DNA of 57,606 nucleotides from Myxococcales bacterium (GTDB taxonomy: Bacteria > Myxococcota_A > UBA9160 > SZUA-336), in the NCBI GenBank assembly GCA_013215565.1, contig JABSQV010000002.1, positions 1-57,606 of the forward strand, written 5' to 3'. The position numbers and the translations under genes were made by a program. How positions within the stretch are numbered: position 1 is the stretch's first letter; the number at the start of each line of letters is the position of its first letter. This document shows positions 1 to 8,096 of the stretch, in pieces. The notes under the pieces are model-generated. The model was not told where the DNA came from. It did no database searches and was given only the letters and a program-made list of their open reading frames with translations.

Positions 1-1479
1 CTCGTAGAGCGCCGTCCGCGTGCGCCGGTACAGGAGATCCCGGACGCTGGCGGCACCCTCTTCCATCACGCCCCAGTCCACCTCCCCCGCAAGCAGAGAG
101 GCGCCTGGCGCAACCGGATTCGGGCCGCGGGTCACAACCGCGTGTGCCTCCGTTCCGTAGAGCCGCACCAGGCGGGCCGCCGTCCGCGCGTCTACACCGG
201 TCTCGCGTTCGAGGCCGGCCGAGAGACTCGCGAGATCCCCCGAAAAGTCCCCGCCCGGCAGCGGGCCGTCCTCGCTGGACGCGGGCGTCCGACCGAGGAC
301 ACGTCCCGCCGCTTCGAGCACCCGCGCCGCCATTGGGCGGTAGCCGGTGAGCTTGCCGCCCGCGACCGTGACCACCCCGGCGGCCCCGGAGCTCACCTCG
401 TCGCGCCGGGAAAGCTCCTGCGGCTCCGTTCCCGCGGCCCCGATCAGGGGCCGAAGCCCCGCCCAGGCGCCGAGCACGTGCCGCGCCTCGACCGGTCCCA
501 GGTCGAAATGACGCGGCAGGGGCTCGAGCAAGTAGTCCACGTCCTCGCGGTCGATCGTGGGCCAGCGCTCCGCGCCGCGCGCGTAACTCGTATCCGTCGT
601 GCCGATATACACCAGGTCGCCGCGGCGAATCACAAACAGCGAGCGGCGGTCCGCCGCGGACAGCACCACCATGTTGCGCACCGGCAGGCGCGCGGCGTCG
701 AGCGTAATGTGGACGCCCTTCGACAGGTGCAGCATCGGGGGCGCCTCGAGCGCTTCGAGCCGCTGCACGGCTTCGACCCAGGGACCCGCTGCGTTGATCA
801 CCACCCCCGCCCGAACCCGCACGCGCCGCCCGCCGAGCCGACAGGCTGCCTCGACTCCGACCGCGCGGCCCCCTTCCAGCAGCATCGCCTCGACCGGCGC
901 GTGGTTCAGCAGGGCCGCACCCGCGCCCGATGCGGCGCGGAGGTTGGCGAGCACCAGGCGCGCGTCGTCCGTCAGGTACTCCCGGTAGGCGCAGGCGTAA
1001 GGAAAGCGCTCGCGGTTGAGTGCGGGCTCCTCGCGCGCGAGTTCGGATCCCGACCAGTTCTGGTGCCGGTCGGGAGCTTCGACCGCCCCGAGCTTTTCGT
1101 AGGTCGAGAGGCCGATGCGGAACTTCGCCAGAGCCATGCGAGAGCGCGCCGGGACCACCATCCAGCGGGGTTCAGCCAGGTGAGGGGCAATCCGAAACAC
1201 CTGCTTACGCTCGAGCGCCGCCTCGCGCACGAGCGCGACGTCGCCCAGCGCGAGGTAGCGCAGTCCCCCGTGGATCAGCTTCGAGGAGCGACCCGAGGTT
1301 CCACTGGCAAAGTCGTTCGCCTCCAGCAATGCGACCGAGAGACCCGCGAGCGTCGCCGCGCGCGCCACGCCGGCTCCGGTGATGCCGCCCCCCACCACCG
1401 CCAGATCGAAACGCTCACGCTCCAACCGGTCCAGGGTGGCCGCACGAGCGGCGGCCGAAATCGAGAGTTCACCGGGCAC
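1..1479 (-). CDS. glpD: Aerobic glycerol-3-phosphate dehydrogenase (C-terminus cut by window edge)
   Basis: FAD-dependent enzyme that oxidises sn-glycerol-3-phosphate to dihydroxyacetone phosphate and feeds electrons to quinone at the inner membrane. The N-terminus carries the dinucleotide-binding motif VVGGGITGAGVARAATLAGL at about residues 27-46, followed by the GlpD-typical stretch ANDFASGTSGRSSKLIHGGLR. Further in, INAAGPWVE and a C-terminal DUF-like domain are readable. 493 codons are visible and the frame is still open at base 1; family members are about 500-570 residues, so only the end is missing. The GTG start at 1479 is chosen because the nearby ATG at 1489 is in another frame and runs into a stop. 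A TAGGAT box sits 8 nt upstream, with no Shine-Dalgarno sequence, and the gene diverges from the M1 aminopeptidase. Confidence 0.93.
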   Translation of the reverse strand, partial: MPGELSISAAARAATLDRLERERFDLAVVGGGITGAGVARAATLAGLSVALLEANDFASGTSGRSSKLIHGGLRYLALGDVALVREAALERKQVFRIAPHLAEPRWMVVPARSRMALAKFRIGLSTYEKLGAVEAPDRHQNWSGSELAREEPALNRERFPYACAYREYLTDDARLVLANLRAASGAGAALLNHAPVEAMLLEGGRAVGVEAACRLGGRRVRVRAGVVINAAGPWVEAVQRLEALEAPPMLHLSKGVHITLDAARLPVRNMVVLSAADRRSLFVIRRGDLVYIGTTDTSYARGAERWPTIDREDVDYLLEPLPRHFDLGPVEARHVLGAWAGLRPLIGAAGTEPQELSRRDEVSSGAAGVVTVAGGKLTGYRPMAARVLEAAGRVLGRTPASSEDGPLPGGDFSGDLASLSAGLERETGVDARTAARLVRLYGTEAHAVVTRGPNPVAPGASLLAGEVDWGVMEEGAASVRDLLYRRTRTALYE

Positions 1480-1487
1480 GGGCGGCC

Positions 1488-1493
1488 ATCCTA
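1488..1493 (-). promoter_or_regulatory. Candidate -10 box of glpD (leaderless)
   Basis: TAGGAT on the minus strand, 8 nt before the GTG start. It is preceded by TG as in an extended -10. No ribosome binding site follows, so transcription would begin at or next to the start codon. No convincing -35 is seen. Confidence 0.4.
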
Positions 1494-1519
1494 CAGGCGG
1501 CGCTTCTAGCGGGCAAAGC

Positions 1520-1525
1520 TATGCT
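1520..1525 (+). promoter_or_regulatory. Candidate -10 box of the M1 aminopeptidase (leaderless)
   Basis: GC-TATGCT ends 7 nt before the ATG at 1533. The alternative ATG at 1521 lies inside this box and therefore could not be in the transcript. The stretch GCTATGCTCGGC is repeated before the MOSC gene at 48307, also just upstream of its start. Confidence 0.45.
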
Positions 1526-1532
1526 CGGCCGC

Positions 1533-4094
1533 ATGCGCCGACTCGCCGACCACCCGCGCCCGATCCGCTATCGCCTCGAGGTCGACGTCGATCCCGAACG
1601 GGATCGCTTCCGTGGCGAGGTCCGTATCGAACTCGGAATCTCCGCGCCCATCCGCAGGATCGTGCTGCACGCCGCGGACCTCGAAATCGGGGCAGTCTCG
1701 ATCCGGGACTCGGACGGTCCCGTCGCGGTGCGCCGGGTCACGGCGCGAGCGAAGCACGAGACCCTCGAGATCGTACTTGGGCGCGCACTTGCGCCGGGCG
1801 TGTCGGAGCTGCGGATCCCGTACGAGGGACCGATTCGAACGGATCTGCGCGGACTGTACCTCGCACGCTCGGGAGAGCGCCGCTACGCAGCGACCCAACT
1901 CGAGGCGGCGGACGCTCGGCGCTTCTTTCCCTGTTTCGACGAGCCCGCATTCAAGGCGCGCTTTCAAATCTCGGTCACGACGCGGGATCGAAACAGCGTG
2001 ATCTCCAACGCCCCGATCCGGCGTACCCGGCGCAACGGCCGGAAGAAGACCGTCGAATTCGAAGAGACCGCGCAGCTCTCGACCTACCTGATCGCGCTCG
2101 TCGTCGGCGAACTGCGTGCCTCGCGGACACGGCGCTCGGGCGAAACCCCGATCCGGGTCTGGCACGTCCCCGGCAAGGAGGGACTCTCGAACTTCGCGCT
2201 CGAGGCCGCGGCCGAGTCGCTCTCGCGGCTCGAGCGCTACTTCGGCCTGCCCTACCCCTACCGGAAGCTCGACCTGATCGCGGTCCCCGACTTCGAGTTC
2301 GGCGCGATGGAAAACGCAGGCGCTGTCACCTTCCGCGAGAGCCTGCTGCTCTGCAACCCGAAGCAGGCAACGCTCGCCGAGAAGAAGCGCATGGCCGAGG
2401 TGATCGCGCACGAACTCGCACACATGTGGTTCGGCGACCTCGTCACCATGGCCTGGTGGGACGATCTCTGGCTGAACGAGGCGTTCGCGACCTGGATGGC
2501 CTTCACGATCGTCTCCGATTGGAAGCCCGAGTGGAACATGTGGCTCGACTTCGAGCACGGGCGCGCCGCGGCCTTCTCCCTGGATGGTCTGCAGAACACG
2601 CATCCGATCTACACCAGCGTTGAAACGCCCGATCAGGCCACGGAGAATTTCGACCTGATCACGTACGAAAAGGGCGCCGCGGTAGTGCGCATGCTCGAGC
2701 GCTGGCTCGGCCCGGCGGCCTTCCGGCGCGGCGTGCGGCGCTACATCCGTCGGCACCGCGAAGGGAATGCGCGCGCGGCCGACCTGTGGCGCGCGCTCGA
2801 CCAGGCCTCGGGCCGCCGGGTCGCAGCCGTGGTGCGTCCCTGGATCGAGCGGGAGGGCTTCCCGCTGCTCGCTGTCGAGCAGACCGACCGGGCCGGGCGC
2901 AGCGAACTTCGGCTTCGCCAGGAGCGCTTCTTCTCGAGTCCGCGGGTCCCCGACGAGCGACGCAGGCAGCGCTGGCCGATTCCGGTCGGAGTGCGGGTCC
3001 GGCGCAGCCGCGGCCGCGACCGACTCGAAACACACCTCGTAACACGCACCCGCACCCGCATCGACCTGGGACCCGCCGGTAGCGTCCGCTGGTGCTACGC
3101 CAACGCGCTCGAGTCCGGCTTCTACTGCCCCGTGCACGCGAGTGACCTGCTCGGCCGGCTGGGCGGCGAGATCGATCGACTCCAGCCCGCCGAGCGAATG
3201 GGCCTGATCGGGCACCAGTGGGCGGGGCTCCGCGCCGGACGGGCGGAAGTCGGCGACCTGCTCGAGCTCGCGGTCGCGTGTCAGCACGAACCGCAGGCGG
3301 AGGTCCTGGATGCATGGGTCGGGCCCCTGGCGGGGATCGAAGAGACCGTGGCGCCGGGCGCAGGCGCTGAGGGACCGGAACGTTTCCGCGCCTGGCTCGG
3401 CGAGCGGTTCGGCGCGCCCTTCGCCGAACTCGGCTGGCGCCCTGCGCGTCGCGAACCCGACGCGCTGCGGCTGCGGCGTGCGGCCCTGCTCCGGATCGCC
3501 GGCGGCATCGCAGAACAACCCGAGATCCTGGACGCGGCCTGCGAACAACTCGAGCGCTACCTGCTCGACCGCAGTGCGCTCGACGCCAACCTTGCGGGAT
3601 CGGTGGTCGAACTCGCCGCCCGTGTCGGAGACAAGGCGCGCTTCGACCGTTACCTCGAGACCATGCACGAGGCAGCGACGCCGCAGGAGCGCACGCGCTT
3701 CCTGTTCGCGCTCGGAGCCTTCCGCGATCCGGCGCTCTGCACCCGCGCGCTCGAGCTGTCGCTTACGGACGCGGTCCCGACCCAGGACGTGGTCCCGCTG
3801 CTCGGAAAGCTCTTGCAGAACCGGGCCGCGCGGGAACCGACCTGGGAGTTCATTCAGACCCGCTGGCCCGAACTCTCGCCCCGCGTCCCGGGCGGCCTCG
3901 CCTCGCGGCTGGTCGCAGCGCTGCCGGCCCTGGCCGGGCGCAGGTACCGCAGCGAAGTCGCTGCGTTCTTCCGCGCCCACCCACTGCCGACAGCGGCCCG
4001 GGCTCTCAAGCAAGCACTCGAGCGTTTCGACCTGGACGCGGAACTCCGCAGGCGGGCCGGGCCCGCGCTGGAGCACTGGCTCGCTTCGCGGTGA
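1533..4094 (+). CDS. M1-family zinc aminopeptidase (PepN/ERAP-like)
   Basis: Removes N-terminal amino acids from peptides; probably cytoplasmic because no signal peptide is visible. The exopeptidase motif GAMEN is at residues 257-261. The zinc site HELAH is at 293-297, with the third ligand Glu316 in WLNEAF, giving the classic HEXXH-x18-E spacing. The C-terminal half resembles the helical ERAP1_C-type domain. At 853 residues it matches the length of PepN and puromycin-sensitive aminopeptidases. I start at ATG 1533 rather than the in-frame ATG 1521, because the latter overlaps the -10 box and 1533 gives the usual basic N-terminus leading into the first beta strand. A stop-to-start gap of 30 bp separates it from phhB. 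Confidence 0.93.
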   Translation: MRRLADHPRPIRYRLEVDVDPERDRFRGEVRIELGISAPIRRIVLHAADLEIGAVSIRDSDGPVAVRRVTARAKHETLEIVLGRALAPGVSELRIPYEGPIRTDLRGLYLARSGERRYAATQLEAADARRFFPCFDEPAFKARFQISVTTRDRNSVISNAPIRRTRRNGRKKTVEFEETAQLSTYLIALVVGELRASRTRRSGETPIRVWHVPGKEGLSNFALEAAAESLSRLERYFGLPYPYRKLDLIAVPDFEFGAMENAGAVTFRESLLLCNPKQATLAEKKRMAEVIAHELAHMWFGDLVTMAWWDDLWLNEAFATWMAFTIVSDWKPEWNMWLDFEHGRAAAFSLDGLQNTHPIYTSVETPDQATENFDLITYEKGAAVVRMLERWLGPAAFRRGVRRYIRRHREGNARAADLWRALDQASGRRVAAVVRPWIEREGFPLLAVEQTDRAGRSELRLRQERFFSSPRVPDERRRQRWPIPVGVRVRRSRGRDRLETHLVTRTRTRIDLGPAGSVRWCYANALESGFYCPVHASDLLGRLGGEIDRLQPAERMGLIGHQWAGLRAGRAEVGDLLELAVACQHEPQAEVLDAWVGPLAGIEETVAPGAGAEGPERFRAWLGERFGAPFAELGWRPARREPDALRLRRAALLRIAGGIAEQPEILDAACEQLERYLLDRSALDANLAGSVVELAARVGDKARFDRYLETMHEAATPQERTRFLFALGAFRDPALCTRALELSLTDAVPTQDVVPLLGKLLQNRAAREPTWEFIQTRWPELSPRVPGGLASRLVAALPALAGRRYRSEVAAFFRAHPLPTAARALKQALERFDLDAELRRRAGPALEHWLASR

Positions 4095-4100
4095 TATGCT
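4095..4100 (+). promoter_or_regulatory. Candidate -10 box upstream of phhB
   Basis: TGA-TATGCT begins right after the aminopeptidase stop. It leaves a leader of roughly 20 nt that contains the strong ribosome binding site GAGGAGGGG before ATG 4125, so phhB may have its own promoter as well as read-through. Confidence 0.3.
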
Positions 4101-4124
4101 CTCCGATCGAGGAGGGGCACCCAG

Positions 4125-4472
4125 ATGTCCAAGCTCGCGTTGCGTCGCTGCGAACCCTGCCGTTCCGGAGTCCCGCCGCTCAGCGACGCCAAGATCCAGC
4201 CGCTGCGCGAGCAACTGGACCCCGACTGGAAGATCGTCGAGGGGCACCACCTGAGACGGGACTTCCGCTTCTCGAACTTCCGGCAGGCGCTCGACTACAC
4301 GAACCGCGTGGGTGAGATGGCCGAGGAGCAGGGCCACCATCCCGACCTCTACCTGGCGTGGGGCAGGGTCGGGGTCGAGATCTGGACACACAAGATCGAC
4401 GGCCTGCACGAGGCGGACTTCGTCTTCGCCGCCCGCTGCGATGCGCTGTTAGAATCGGAGCCCGAGGCTTGA
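4125..4472 (+). CDS. phhB: 4a-hydroxytetrahydrobiopterin dehydratase (pterin carbinolamine dehydratase)
   Basis: Dehydrates 4a-hydroxytetrahydrobiopterin to quinonoid dihydropterin, recycling the cofactor of aromatic amino acid hydroxylases. The 115-residue protein contains the family signature EEQGHHPDLYLAWGRVGVEIWTH split as E-x3-HHP followed by the beta strand and HKIDGLHEADF, covering the catalytic histidine pair and the late Asp/His region. A strong GAGGAGGGG ribosome binding site fixes the start. No phenylalanine hydroxylase gene is nearby, so the partner must be elsewhere or the protein serves another pterin- or molybdopterin-related role. The N-terminal CxxC (CEPC) is a small extra, of unknown meaning. 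Confidence 0.9.
   Translation: MSKLALRRCEPCRSGVPPLSDAKIQPLREQLDPDWKIVEGHHLRRDFRFSNFRQALDYTNRVGEMAEEQGHHPDLYLAWGRVGVEIWTHKIDGLHEADFVFAARCDALLESEPEA
4450..4455 (+). promoter_or_regulatory. Candidate extended -10 box for the luciferase-like monooxygenase
   Basis: TGT-TAGAAT inside the end of phhB. It would give a transcript leader of about 50 nt before ATG 4513, where a GGGGAG ribosome binding site is present. TAGAAT boxes recur before several genes in this window. Confidence 0.35.
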
Positions 4473-4512
4473 ATCAGCGTCGAGTGCTTCGCTCGCACAC
4501 GGGGAGAACCGC

Positions 4513-5763
4513 ATGAAGCTTCTCTGGTTCCACCTGATGCCGTACACGGAACTCCCCGATGACTTCACAGAGAAGCACGAATCGGTCTGGGTAGACATCT
4601 CGGCGGAGCTCTTCGACCCGGCCCGCGCACACGAGATGTACAACGACTTCCTCGACGAACTCGAGGTCGCCGACGCCTGTGGCTTCGACGGAATCTGCGT
4701 CAACGAGCACCACTCGAACGGCTACGGAATGATGCCGTCCCCGAATCTGATGGCGGCCGCGCTCGCGCGCCGCACCCGAGACGCCGCGATCGTCGTGATG
4801 GGGAACTCGCTCGCACTCTACAACCCGCCGACCCGCGTCGCGGAAGAGTTCGCAATGCTCGACTGCATCTCGGGCGGCCGCCTCGTGGCGGGCTTTCCCG
4901 TCGGTACCCCGATGGACACCTGCTACGCCTACGGCCAAAACCCGAGCCAGCTGCGCGAGCGCTACTACGAGGCCCACGATCTGGTCATGAAGTGCTGGAC
5001 GAGCTCCGAGACCTTTTCGTTCCAGGGCCGCTTCAATCAGCAGCGCTACGTGAACCCGTGGCCGCGACCGATCCAGAAGCCCCACCCGCCGGTCTGGATT
5101 CCGGGCGGGGGCTCCGTCGAGACCTGGCGCTGGTGCGCCGAGATGGATTACGTCTACGCCTACCTGTCGTATTTCGGTTACCAGGCCGGGCAGGCCACGA
5201 TGAACGGCTTCTGGAACGCGATGAAGGAACTCGGCAAGGACCGCAACCCCTACCGGGCCGGCTTCCTACAGTTCGTGGGCGTCGCCGAGACCGAGCAGGA
5301 GGCGATGGAACTCTACCGCGAGCCGGCCGAGTACTTCTTCAACCGTTGCCTCCACGTAAGTCCGCGCTTCGTCATGCCTCCCGGGTACATGAGCGAAGCC
5401 AGCATGCGCGCCCGTGTCACCTCGCAGCTGGCCCAGGCCGCCGCGCGGCCGCAGGGCGAGATCGGCGCGGCGCGACCCGACTTCGAGGAGATGGTCGCCA
5501 AGGGCTACGTCGTGATCGGAAGTCCCGACCAGGTGGCCGAGAAGCTGCGCGAGGTCGCGGTCAGCCTCAACGTCGGGCAACTAATGCTGCTGCTCCAGTA
5601 CGGGAACATGCGCAAGGACCTCGTCAACTACAACACGGAACTGTTCGCGAAGCAGGTGCGGCCGCAGATCGAGGGGCTCTTCGACTCCGACTGGGAGAAC
5701 CACTGGTGGCCGAAACCGCTGTCCGATCCCGAGCGAGCGCGGCCCCGGGAGCTCGGAATTTGA
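4513..5763 (+). CDS. Luciferase-like (LLM class) flavin-dependent monooxygenase
   Basis: A TIM-barrel FMNH2- or F420-dependent oxidoreductase of 416 residues. The family is recognisable from the N-terminal strand ending in CGFDGICVNEHHSNGYG, the PSPNLMAAALARRT segment, the conserved NNPxRxAEE-like stretch LYNPPTRVAEEFAMLD with SGGRLVAGF, and the WIPGGGS phosphate-binding turn. The natural substrate cannot be read from the sequence. It overlaps by 4 nt (TTGA) with a downstream alpha/beta hydrolase, so the two are translationally coupled and may act on the same substrate, for example ring or ester cleavage after oxygenation. It is not LuxA in the bioluminescence sense: no luxB, luxC, luxD or luxE genes are present. 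Confidence 0.88.
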   Translation: MKLLWFHLMPYTELPDDFTEKHESVWVDISAELFDPARAHEMYNDFLDELEVADACGFDGICVNEHHSNGYGMMPSPNLMAAALARRTRDAAIVVMGNSLALYNPPTRVAEEFAMLDCISGGRLVAGFPVGTPMDTCYAYGQNPSQLRERYYEAHDLVMKCWTSSETFSFQGRFNQQRYVNPWPRPIQKPHPPVWIPGGGSVETWRWCAEMDYVYAYLSYFGYQAGQATMNGFWNAMKELGKDRNPYRAGFLQFVGVAETEQEAMELYREPAEYFFNRCLHVSPRFVMPPGYMSEASMRARVTSQLAQAAARPQGEIGAARPDFEEMVAKGYVVIGSPDQVAEKLREVAVSLNVGQLMLLLQYGNMRKDLVNYNTELFAKQVRPQIEGLFDSDWENHWWPKPLSDPERARPRELGI

Positions 5764-6548
5764 GCGCCCCGACTGGCATCGACGAGCGCACGGTCGAGAT
5801 CAACGGCCAGGCCTGCCGGGTCTGGGAGAAGGGATCGGGCCCGCGGGTCGGCTACCTGTCTCCCGCGCCCGGCGTTCCGCGCTGGCAGCCCTTCCTGGAG
5901 CGGCTGTCGGAACGGCGGCGCGTGGTCGTGCCTTCGATTCCCGGACTCTTCGGGGCCACCGGACATCGGCAGCTGGACGACACGGCTGACTGGATCGCGA
6001 TGGCGCTCGATCTGGTGGAAGCCTCGGGCCTCCGCGGGCAGGAACTGATCGGGGGCTCGATCGGCGGCATGCTGGCCGCCGAGGTCGCGGCGTTCTCAGA
6101 GGTCTCGAAACTCGTCCTGGTTGCGCCTTACGGCCTCTACGATCCCGAAGAGCCCGTCTCGGACCCCTTCGCGTCTCCCCCTCAGCAGCAGGCACAGCTC
6201 TACAGCGAGAACCCGGCCGCATTCCTGGAGGCGTTCGGGCCGCCGCCCGACGAGGACGCGGCACAGGAATTCATGCTGCTCGCGTATCGGGCGAGTGAGA
6301 CCGCGGCCCGGCTGGTCTGGCCGTTCGGCGACCGGGGCCTCCGGAAGCGCCTGCACCGCATCACCTGCCCAACCCTGCTGCTCTGGGGCAGCCGGGACCG
6401 CGTCATCCCGGCGAGTTACGCGAAGCGCTTCGCGGACGGGATCACGGGCCCGACCCGGATTCGGTCGCTCGAGACCGCCGGACACCTGGCCGCGATCGAC
6501 GCCCCGGAGGCGGCCGCGGCCGCGGTGCTCGAATTCCTCGACGCCTAG
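5760..6548 (+). CDS. Alpha/beta hydrolase coupled to the LLM monooxygenase
   Basis: A 262-residue alpha/beta-hydrolase fold enzyme. The nucleophile elbow GGSIGGM carries the catalytic serine, WGSRDRVIP supplies the aspartate and TAGHLAAID the histidine, in canonical order. The frame is open far upstream, so the start has to be chosen: TTG 5760 overlaps the TGA stop of the monooxygenase, and the product then begins just before the first beta strands (VEINGQACRVW). The longer frame upstream is only the shadow of the LLM gene. Coupling suggests it processes the product of the monooxygenase. Substrate unknown. Confidence 0.85.
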   Translation: MSAPTGIDERTVEINGQACRVWEKGSGPRVGYLSPAPGVPRWQPFLERLSERRRVVVPSIPGLFGATGHRQLDDTADWIAMALDLVEASGLRGQELIGGSIGGMLAAEVAAFSEVSKLVLVAPYGLYDPEEPVSDPFASPPQQQAQLYSENPAAFLEAFGPPPDEDAAQEFMLLAYRASETAARLVWPFGDRGLRKRLHRITCPTLLLWGSRDRVIPASYAKRFADGITGPTRIRSLETAGHLAAIDAPEAAAAAVLEFLDA

Positions 6549-6648
6549 TCGGCAGCGGCTGTACGGCCCGGAGGCCGTGCGACGGCCCGAGTGGAATTCT
6601 CGTGCCGCGAGACGTAGCCTCCCTGACCGCCTTCGGTCTGGGGGATTC

Positions 6649-7785
6649 GTGAAAGTCGCCGTGCCCCGGGAGACCCGGGAGGGAGAGCGCCGGGTCGCAC
6701 TGACGCCCGATTGCGTGAAGCGCCTGACCGCGAAGGGCATCGAGGTCTCGGTCGAGTCCAGGGCCGGCGAGCCGGCGGGATTCCCGAACGCCGAGTACGA
6801 GGCCGCGGGCGCCGTGATCGAGAAGGACCGCGCGCGCCTGCTGAGGGCTGCTCAGGTCGTGTGCCTCGTGCAGCTGCCGGACCCGGCCGAGATCGAGATG
6901 CTGCCCGAGGGCAGCGTGCTCGTCGGCCTGCTCGCGCCCTACGCCCATCTCGAAGAACTCCGAAGTCTGGCCGCGCGAAGCATCACGGCTTTCTCGCTCG
7001 AACTTCTGCCGCGCATCACACGCGCACAAAGTATGGATGCGCTGAGTTCCATGAGCACCATCGCGGGCTACCGCTCGGTGCTGGTCGCGGCGACGGCGCT
7101 GCCCAAGATGTTTCCGATGTTGATGACGGCCGCGGGTACGGTCCGGCCCGCAAAGGTGCTGGTGCTCGGCGCCGGCGTCGCGGGCCTGCAGGCGATCGCG
7201 ACGGCGCGCCGCCTCGGCGCAGTGGTCGAGGCCTACGACATCCGTGCGGCCGCCAAGGAGCAGGTCGAAAGCCTCGGGGCGCGCTTCGTCGAGGACCCCG
7301 AACTGGCCGAGGACGCAGAGGACGCCGGCGGCTACGCCCGTGAACAGTCCGACGAAGCTCAAGCCCGCCAGCGACGGCTCCTGGGCGCGCATCTCGCCGA
7401 GGCCGACGTCGTGATCTGTACCGCGCTGGTACCGGGAAAGCGCGCGCCGCTGCTCGTGGACCAGGAGCAGGTACGGCTCATGCGACCCGGAACCGTCGTG
7501 ATCGACCTGGCCGCAGATCAGGGCGGCAACTGTGCACTGTCGCGTCCGGGCGAGGTCGTCATGGAACGCGGCGTCGAGATCCACGGCCCCTCGAACGTGC
7601 CGAGCTCGATCCCGTTCCACGCCAGCCAGCTCTACGCTCGCAACCTGCTGAACTACGTCCTCCACCTCGCACCCGAAGCAGAACTGAAGATCGATCTCGA
7701 CGACGAGCTCACGGCCGGTCCCCTGATCACGCACGCGGGCCGAATTACGAACGAGGCGCTCGCGGCCGAGGCGCAAGCTCCATGA
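6649..7785 (+). CDS. pntAA: NAD(P) transhydrogenase, NAD-binding alpha-1 subunit
   Basis: Domain I subunit of the proton-translocating transhydrogenase, which drives NADPH formation from NADH at the expense of the proton gradient. At 378 residues it is the short, separate form seen in Rhodospirillum, not the fused E. coli PntA. The N-terminus KVAVPRETREGERRVALTP is the AlaDh/PNT signature. The Rossmann motif VLVLGAGVAGLQAIATARRLGA follows in the middle, and the C-terminus ends in DDELTAGPLITHAGRI. GTG 6649 is preceded by a GGGGGA ribosome binding site. The ATGA overlap with pntAB shows tight coupling. The extra N-terminal frame reaching back to 6121 is an artefact in the hydrolase gene. Confidence 0.94.
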   Translation: MKVAVPRETREGERRVALTPDCVKRLTAKGIEVSVESRAGEPAGFPNAEYEAAGAVIEKDRARLLRAAQVVCLVQLPDPAEIEMLPEGSVLVGLLAPYAHLEELRSLAARSITAFSLELLPRITRAQSMDALSSMSTIAGYRSVLVAATALPKMFPMLMTAAGTVRPAKVLVLGAGVAGLQAIATARRLGAVVEAYDIRAAAKEQVESLGARFVEDPELAEDAEDAGGYAREQSDEAQARQRRLLGAHLAEADVVICTALVPGKRAPLLVDQEQVRLMRPGTVVIDLAADQGGNCALSRPGEVVMERGVEIHGPSNVPSSIPFHASQLYARNLLNYVLHLAPEAELKIDLDDELTAGPLITHAGRITNEALAAEAQAP

Positions 7786-8096
7786 CTGAGGCGTTCGTAC
7801 TGACGATCACGGTCTTCGTGCTTGCGATCTACGTCGGCTGGGAGGTGATCACCAAGGTTCCGCCGATCCTGCACACGCCACTCATGTCGGGATCGAACGC
7901 GATCTCGGGCATCACGATCATCGGCGCGCTACTGCTGGCCGGCAAGCTCGAAGGGAAAGACGACCTGTGGGGGCAGGTCGCCTGGGCGCTCGGAATGATC
8001 GCCGTGGTCTTCGCGATGATCAACGTGGTGGGTGGCTTTCTGGTGACTGACCGCATGCTTCGGATGTTCCGGAGCCGCGGGGAGCGGAAGGGTTGA
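7782..8096 (+). CDS. pntAB: NAD(P) transhydrogenase, small membrane alpha-2 subunit
   Basis: A 104-residue integral membrane protein supplying part of domain II, the proton channel. Hydrophobic segments alternate with a short loop: FVLTITVFVLAIYVGWEV, the conserved TPLMSGSNAISGI turn, IIGALLLAG, and WALGMIAVVFAMINVVGGF ending in VTDRMLRMF. The start codon ATG overlaps the pntAA stop (ATGA) and its own stop overlaps the pntB start by one base, which is the usual arrangement for this operon. Confidence 0.93.
   Translation: MTEAFVLTITVFVLAIYVGWEVITKVPPILHTPLMSGSNAISGITIIGALLLAGKLEGKDDLWGQVAWALGMIAVVFAMINVVGGFLVTDRMLRMFRSRGERKG

Noticed and set aside
1506-4409. 967-codon open frame antisense to the M1 aminopeptidase
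   Set aside because: Mirror of a strongly conserved gene; Arg/Pro/Gly-rich shadow translation with no domain, caused by high GC.
4513-5763. Bioluminescence (lux) gene
   Set aside because: LLM fold but no luxB, luxC, luxD or luxE neighbours, and sequence blocks fit generic LLM monooxygenases.
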